From Methanosarcinaceae archaeon (lineage in GTDB: Archaea; Halobacteriota; Methanosarcinia; Methanosarcinales; Methanosarcinaceae), in assembly GCA_030655675.1 (NCBI GenBank), contig JAUSPM010000226.1:1-6708 (forward strand): DNA of 6,708 nucleotides, given 5' to 3'. Each line of letters begins with the position of its first letter. Positions within the stretch are counted from its first letter, which is position 1. Below, piece by piece: positions 5,326 through 6,708 of the stretch. The translations under genes were made by a program, and so were the position numbers. Below the pieces are notes generated by a model. It did no database searches and was not told the origin of the DNA. It saw only the letters and a list, made by a program, of their open reading frames with translations.

Positions 5326-5524
5326 GGCGCAGTCCACTGCAAGAAAACCCATAGCCCAAACATGTAAGATGCAATTCTTAGAAAAGCGAATACACCACCA
5401 TTTGAAAAACATATTCTATTTCATAATGCTGAAACGTGCCGCGCTCTTGCGCGGGTAGTCGCGACGTTTTTAGCACCCGCCTTAACTCCTTTGACCGGAC
5501 AATATTTTAGAGTGGACTTACGCC
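5326..5524. other. 199-bp block bounded by inverted repeats, candidate structured RNA or small element
   Basis: GGCG (5326-5329) plus AGTCCACT (5331-5338) pair with AGTGGACT (5511-5518) plus CGCC (5521-5524): 12 base pairs with a small 1/2-nt internal loop. Inside lie a small stem TAAGA/TCTTA (5365-5369, 5376-5380) and the GC-rich hairpins at 5427-5480. An A-rich GAAAAACATATT (5404-5415) could be a plus-strand TATA element. The block starts 72 nt after array 6, one normal spacer length, so it may have been inserted into the array series. No clear target duplication is seen. A non-coding RNA or a MITE-like element are equal options. Confidence 0.45.
5427..5480. other. Competing GC-rich hairpins
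   Basis: Fold A: CCGCGC (5439-5444) pairs with GCGCGG (5449-5454) over a TCTT tetraloop, enclosed by TGCT and AAACGT (5427-5437) pairing with ACGTTT and AGCA (5464-5475). Fold B: GCGGGT (5451-5456) pairs with ACCCGC (5475-5480) and contains the palindrome GTCGCGAC (5458-5465). A and B share 5451-5454 and cannot coexist. The stretch is much richer in G+C than its surroundings. Confidence 0.55.
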
Positions 5525-5536
5525 AGAAATAGAAAA

Positions 5537-5585
5537 GTATAAGGTATAACGTAGAAGGTAGAAGTTATACCTTATACGTCATACC
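5537..5585. repeat. Heptad array 7 (7 units, cleanest hairpin)
   Basis: GTATAAGGTATAAC (5537-5550) and GTTATACCTTATAC (5564-5577) form a perfect 14-bp stem around the 13-nt loop 5551-5563 (GTAGAAGGTAGAA). It is set apart from the others by a 283-bp gap that contains the inverted-repeat-bounded block. Confidence 0.9.
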
Positions 5586-5635
5586 CGTGTTACAGTACAT
5601 TCAGAGAGGAAAATACAAAACAATACTACCCAAAA

Positions 5636-6622
5636 TCAACTGCTTTTCCAACACTTAACCAACATAGCAACCAAAACTAAAAACACTAAGATAACCCATA
5701 TAGAGTCAGACCTAACATCACTCCTGCCACCATCCGCCTGTTTTTCAAACCCTTCATCATTTCCAAATTCAGTCTGAACAGTTACACCGCCATATGCCTC
5801 AGCACGATTGTGCGCAATTTCTTTCAATTCAATATCATAAATGGAGTAAACGGCATCCGAGATTGATCTTGAACTATTTACACCAAGATACGAGTTTACA
5901 ATCTCATCCAAATTGCCATAATAACCAACATAATAGTCATCCCGGATAAAGATCAATGGAAGTCCATATAAATCAGGTTCATTGAAAGCGTTTTTAAAAG
6001 ATGTGAGCAACATCTCACCAAAAATATCTGATTCATAATCATTAGTATAAAGTGGAATCTTGTGAATATTGATCCGTTTATCCCATGTTTTTTGATCTAC
6101 GTATACTTCGAGATCATTACATGGAAAACAACTGCTTGTGAGAAAAATATATACATTCACGAAGTCCCCATCCACAGTTCCATTTCCAAGATATTCATCA
6201 TAAAACCAGTCGCTATCAAAATCCTCCGGATTTTCGAATACTTTATCACCAAGTGTACCTATCGTTCCATCCGAATAATTTCCAAGTACTGATAATACCT
6301 TATCTTCAAGATCCGTACTGTATCCACACAAAAAATCATCTCCAACAAAGATCATCGGAATCGCATTGCTATACTCTATTACATTGAAAACCGACTGATA
6401 TTTACCCCATATTTTCCAACCTTCTTCCGTATCGATATCAAACCTATTGATCACGACATCTGAATGCCCGGATTCAATGGTATCAAGAACCAAGCCCGTA
6501 CTCTCACACGCCCCGCATCCACCCGAGTAAAAATAAAAAATGCTGGACTGGTTCTCTGATTGTGCAAACCCCACATTCACCATAATTGCCAAAGTTATCA
6601 TTATAAACAAAATATACTTCAT
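5636..6622 (-). CDS. Secreted, membrane-anchored tandem thioredoxin-like protein, 328 aa
   Basis: It is probably an extracytoplasmic thiol-disulfide protein. From ATG at 6622 the product has a signal peptide (MKYILFIMITLAIMVNVGFA, cleavage near residue 20) and a first thioredoxin-like domain with C36-G-A-C39 and cis-Pro89 in AIPMIFVGDD. The second domain has C165-F-P-C168 and cis-Pro222 in GLPLIFIRDD. A hydrophilic stretch leads to a C-terminal membrane helix (about 307-322, SIWVILVFLVLVAMLV) ending KCWKSS, so the body faces outside and is tethered. An extra Cys at about 99 follows the first cis-Pro strand. The GTG at 6649 would put nine polar residues before the signal peptide and is rejected; AGGTGG (6630-6625) precedes the ATG, though with only 2 nt spacing. 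It is a single gene with its own promoter, and its redox partner is not visible. Whether it oxidises, reduces or isomerises disulfides cannot be read from the sequence. Confidence 0.8.
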   Translation of the reverse strand: MKYILFIMITLAIMVNVGFAQSENQSSIFYFYSGGCGACESTGLVLDTIESGHSDVVINRFDIDTEEGWKIWGKYQSVFNVIEYSNAIPMIFVGDDFLCGYSTDLEDKVLSVLGNYSDGTIGTLGDKVFENPEDFDSDWFYDEYLGNGTVDGDFVNVYIFLTSSCFPCNDLEVYVDQKTWDKRINIHKIPLYTNDYESDIFGEMLLTSFKNAFNEPDLYGLPLIFIRDDYYVGYYGNLDEIVNSYLGVNSSRSISDAVYSIYDIELKEIAHNRAEAYGGVTVQTEFGNDEGFEKQADGGRSDVRSDSIWVILVFLVLVAMLVKCWKSS

Positions 6623-6662
6623 GTCCACCTCATTTGTTAGGATTCTCACATTATTTTCCTTA

Positions 6663-6670
6663 ATTATAAA
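6663..6670 (-). promoter_or_regulatory. TATA box of the thioredoxin-like gene
   Basis: The minus strand 6670-6663 reads TTTATAAT, 41-48 nt before the ATG at 6622, which predicts a leader of about 20 nt. Nothing else is seen between here and the window end. Confidence 0.55.
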
Positions 6671-6708
6671 TCTTGTTGATTTGGGCCTTGGGACAATATT
6701 CCTCTAAC

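Larger units (their letters stand above)
4509..5585. repeat. Seven-array region of strictly phased 7-bp repeats
   Basis: Seven arrays of 7-13 tandem 7-mers lie in this gene-free region. The unit consensus is KTAKAMS; 56 of 63 units fit by hand count and the other seven differ by one or two bases. No array contains an insertion or deletion that breaks the 7-bp register. Most begin with GTATAAG or GTATAAC, pass through GTAGAAG, and end with TTATACC/TTATACG, often followed by extra C. Since TTATAC preceded by C or G is the reverse complement of GTATAAG or GTATAAC, the arms are inverted copies and the GTAGAAG units form the loop. CTTCTAC, the complement of the loop unit, does not occur. No sizeable gene fits, because the forward units carry TAA. 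An origin, centromere-like site, regulatory sponge or structured RNA source are all possible. Confidence 0.9.

Noticed and set aside
4509..5585. CRISPR array
   Set aside because: The repeated part varies in length and unit order, the spacers are related to each other rather than unique, and no cas gene is present.
4509..5585. Borg-type tandem repeats
   Set aside because: Those are near-perfect head-to-tail copies of one longer unit. Here the unit is 7 bp, variable, inverted within arrays and split by spacers.

Overview
The window looks archaeal, most likely from a methanogen-type euryarchaeon of the Methanosarcinales kind or one of its plasmids or proviruses. Evidence: most starts that can be judged follow a GGTG-type ribosome binding site by about 4-5 nt; two genes have TATA-like boxes at the archaeal distance; gene ends carry oligo-T tracts; and there is an FTR-like iron-sulfur protein and a secreted tandem-thioredoxin protein. 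The host is an inference. Short unknown genes, a AAA+ operon and a long organised repeat region suggest accessory or extrachromosomal DNA rather than core chromosome.

Layout. Positions 1-568 (+): a tightly packed run of very small genes: the tail of an upstream gene, a 52-aa unknown, an 81-aa protein resembling the ferredoxin:thioredoxin reductase catalytic subunit, and a 40-aa unknown whose C-terminus resembles that of the first gene tail. Positions 796-1410 (+): a 204-aa unknown. Positions 1411-1737: a regulatory gap holding two copies of a double GTTAAC box, one directly upstream of a 158-aa possible DNA-binding protein (1738-2214, +). An inverted repeat between convergent genes separates this half from minus-strand genes: a 124-aa protein with a possible winged helix and a Cys motif (2364-2738), then a coupled two-gene operon of a AAA+ ATPase (3500-4465) and an acidic 225-aa partner (2817-3494).

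Positions 4501-5585 are the most unusual part. Seven arrays are built from 7-bp units (about 63 units by hand count, consensus KTAKAMS) held in strict 7-bp register inside each array. Most follow the order GTATAAS, then GTAGAAG, then TTATACS, so the outer units are inverted copies of each other and the array can fold into a hairpin or cruciform. The first five inter-array spacers are 67-74 bp and partly related to one another. After the sixth array comes a 199-bp block bounded by inverted repeats and containing GC-rich hairpins. The AAA+ operon fires away from this region, with its promoter abutting the first array. This arrangement resembles an origin or partition locus (ATPase, partner protein and cis-acting repeats), but function is not proven.

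The right end (5636-6622, minus) encodes a secreted, membrane-anchored protein with two thioredoxin-like domains, each with CxxC and a cis-Pro motif, behind its own TATA box.
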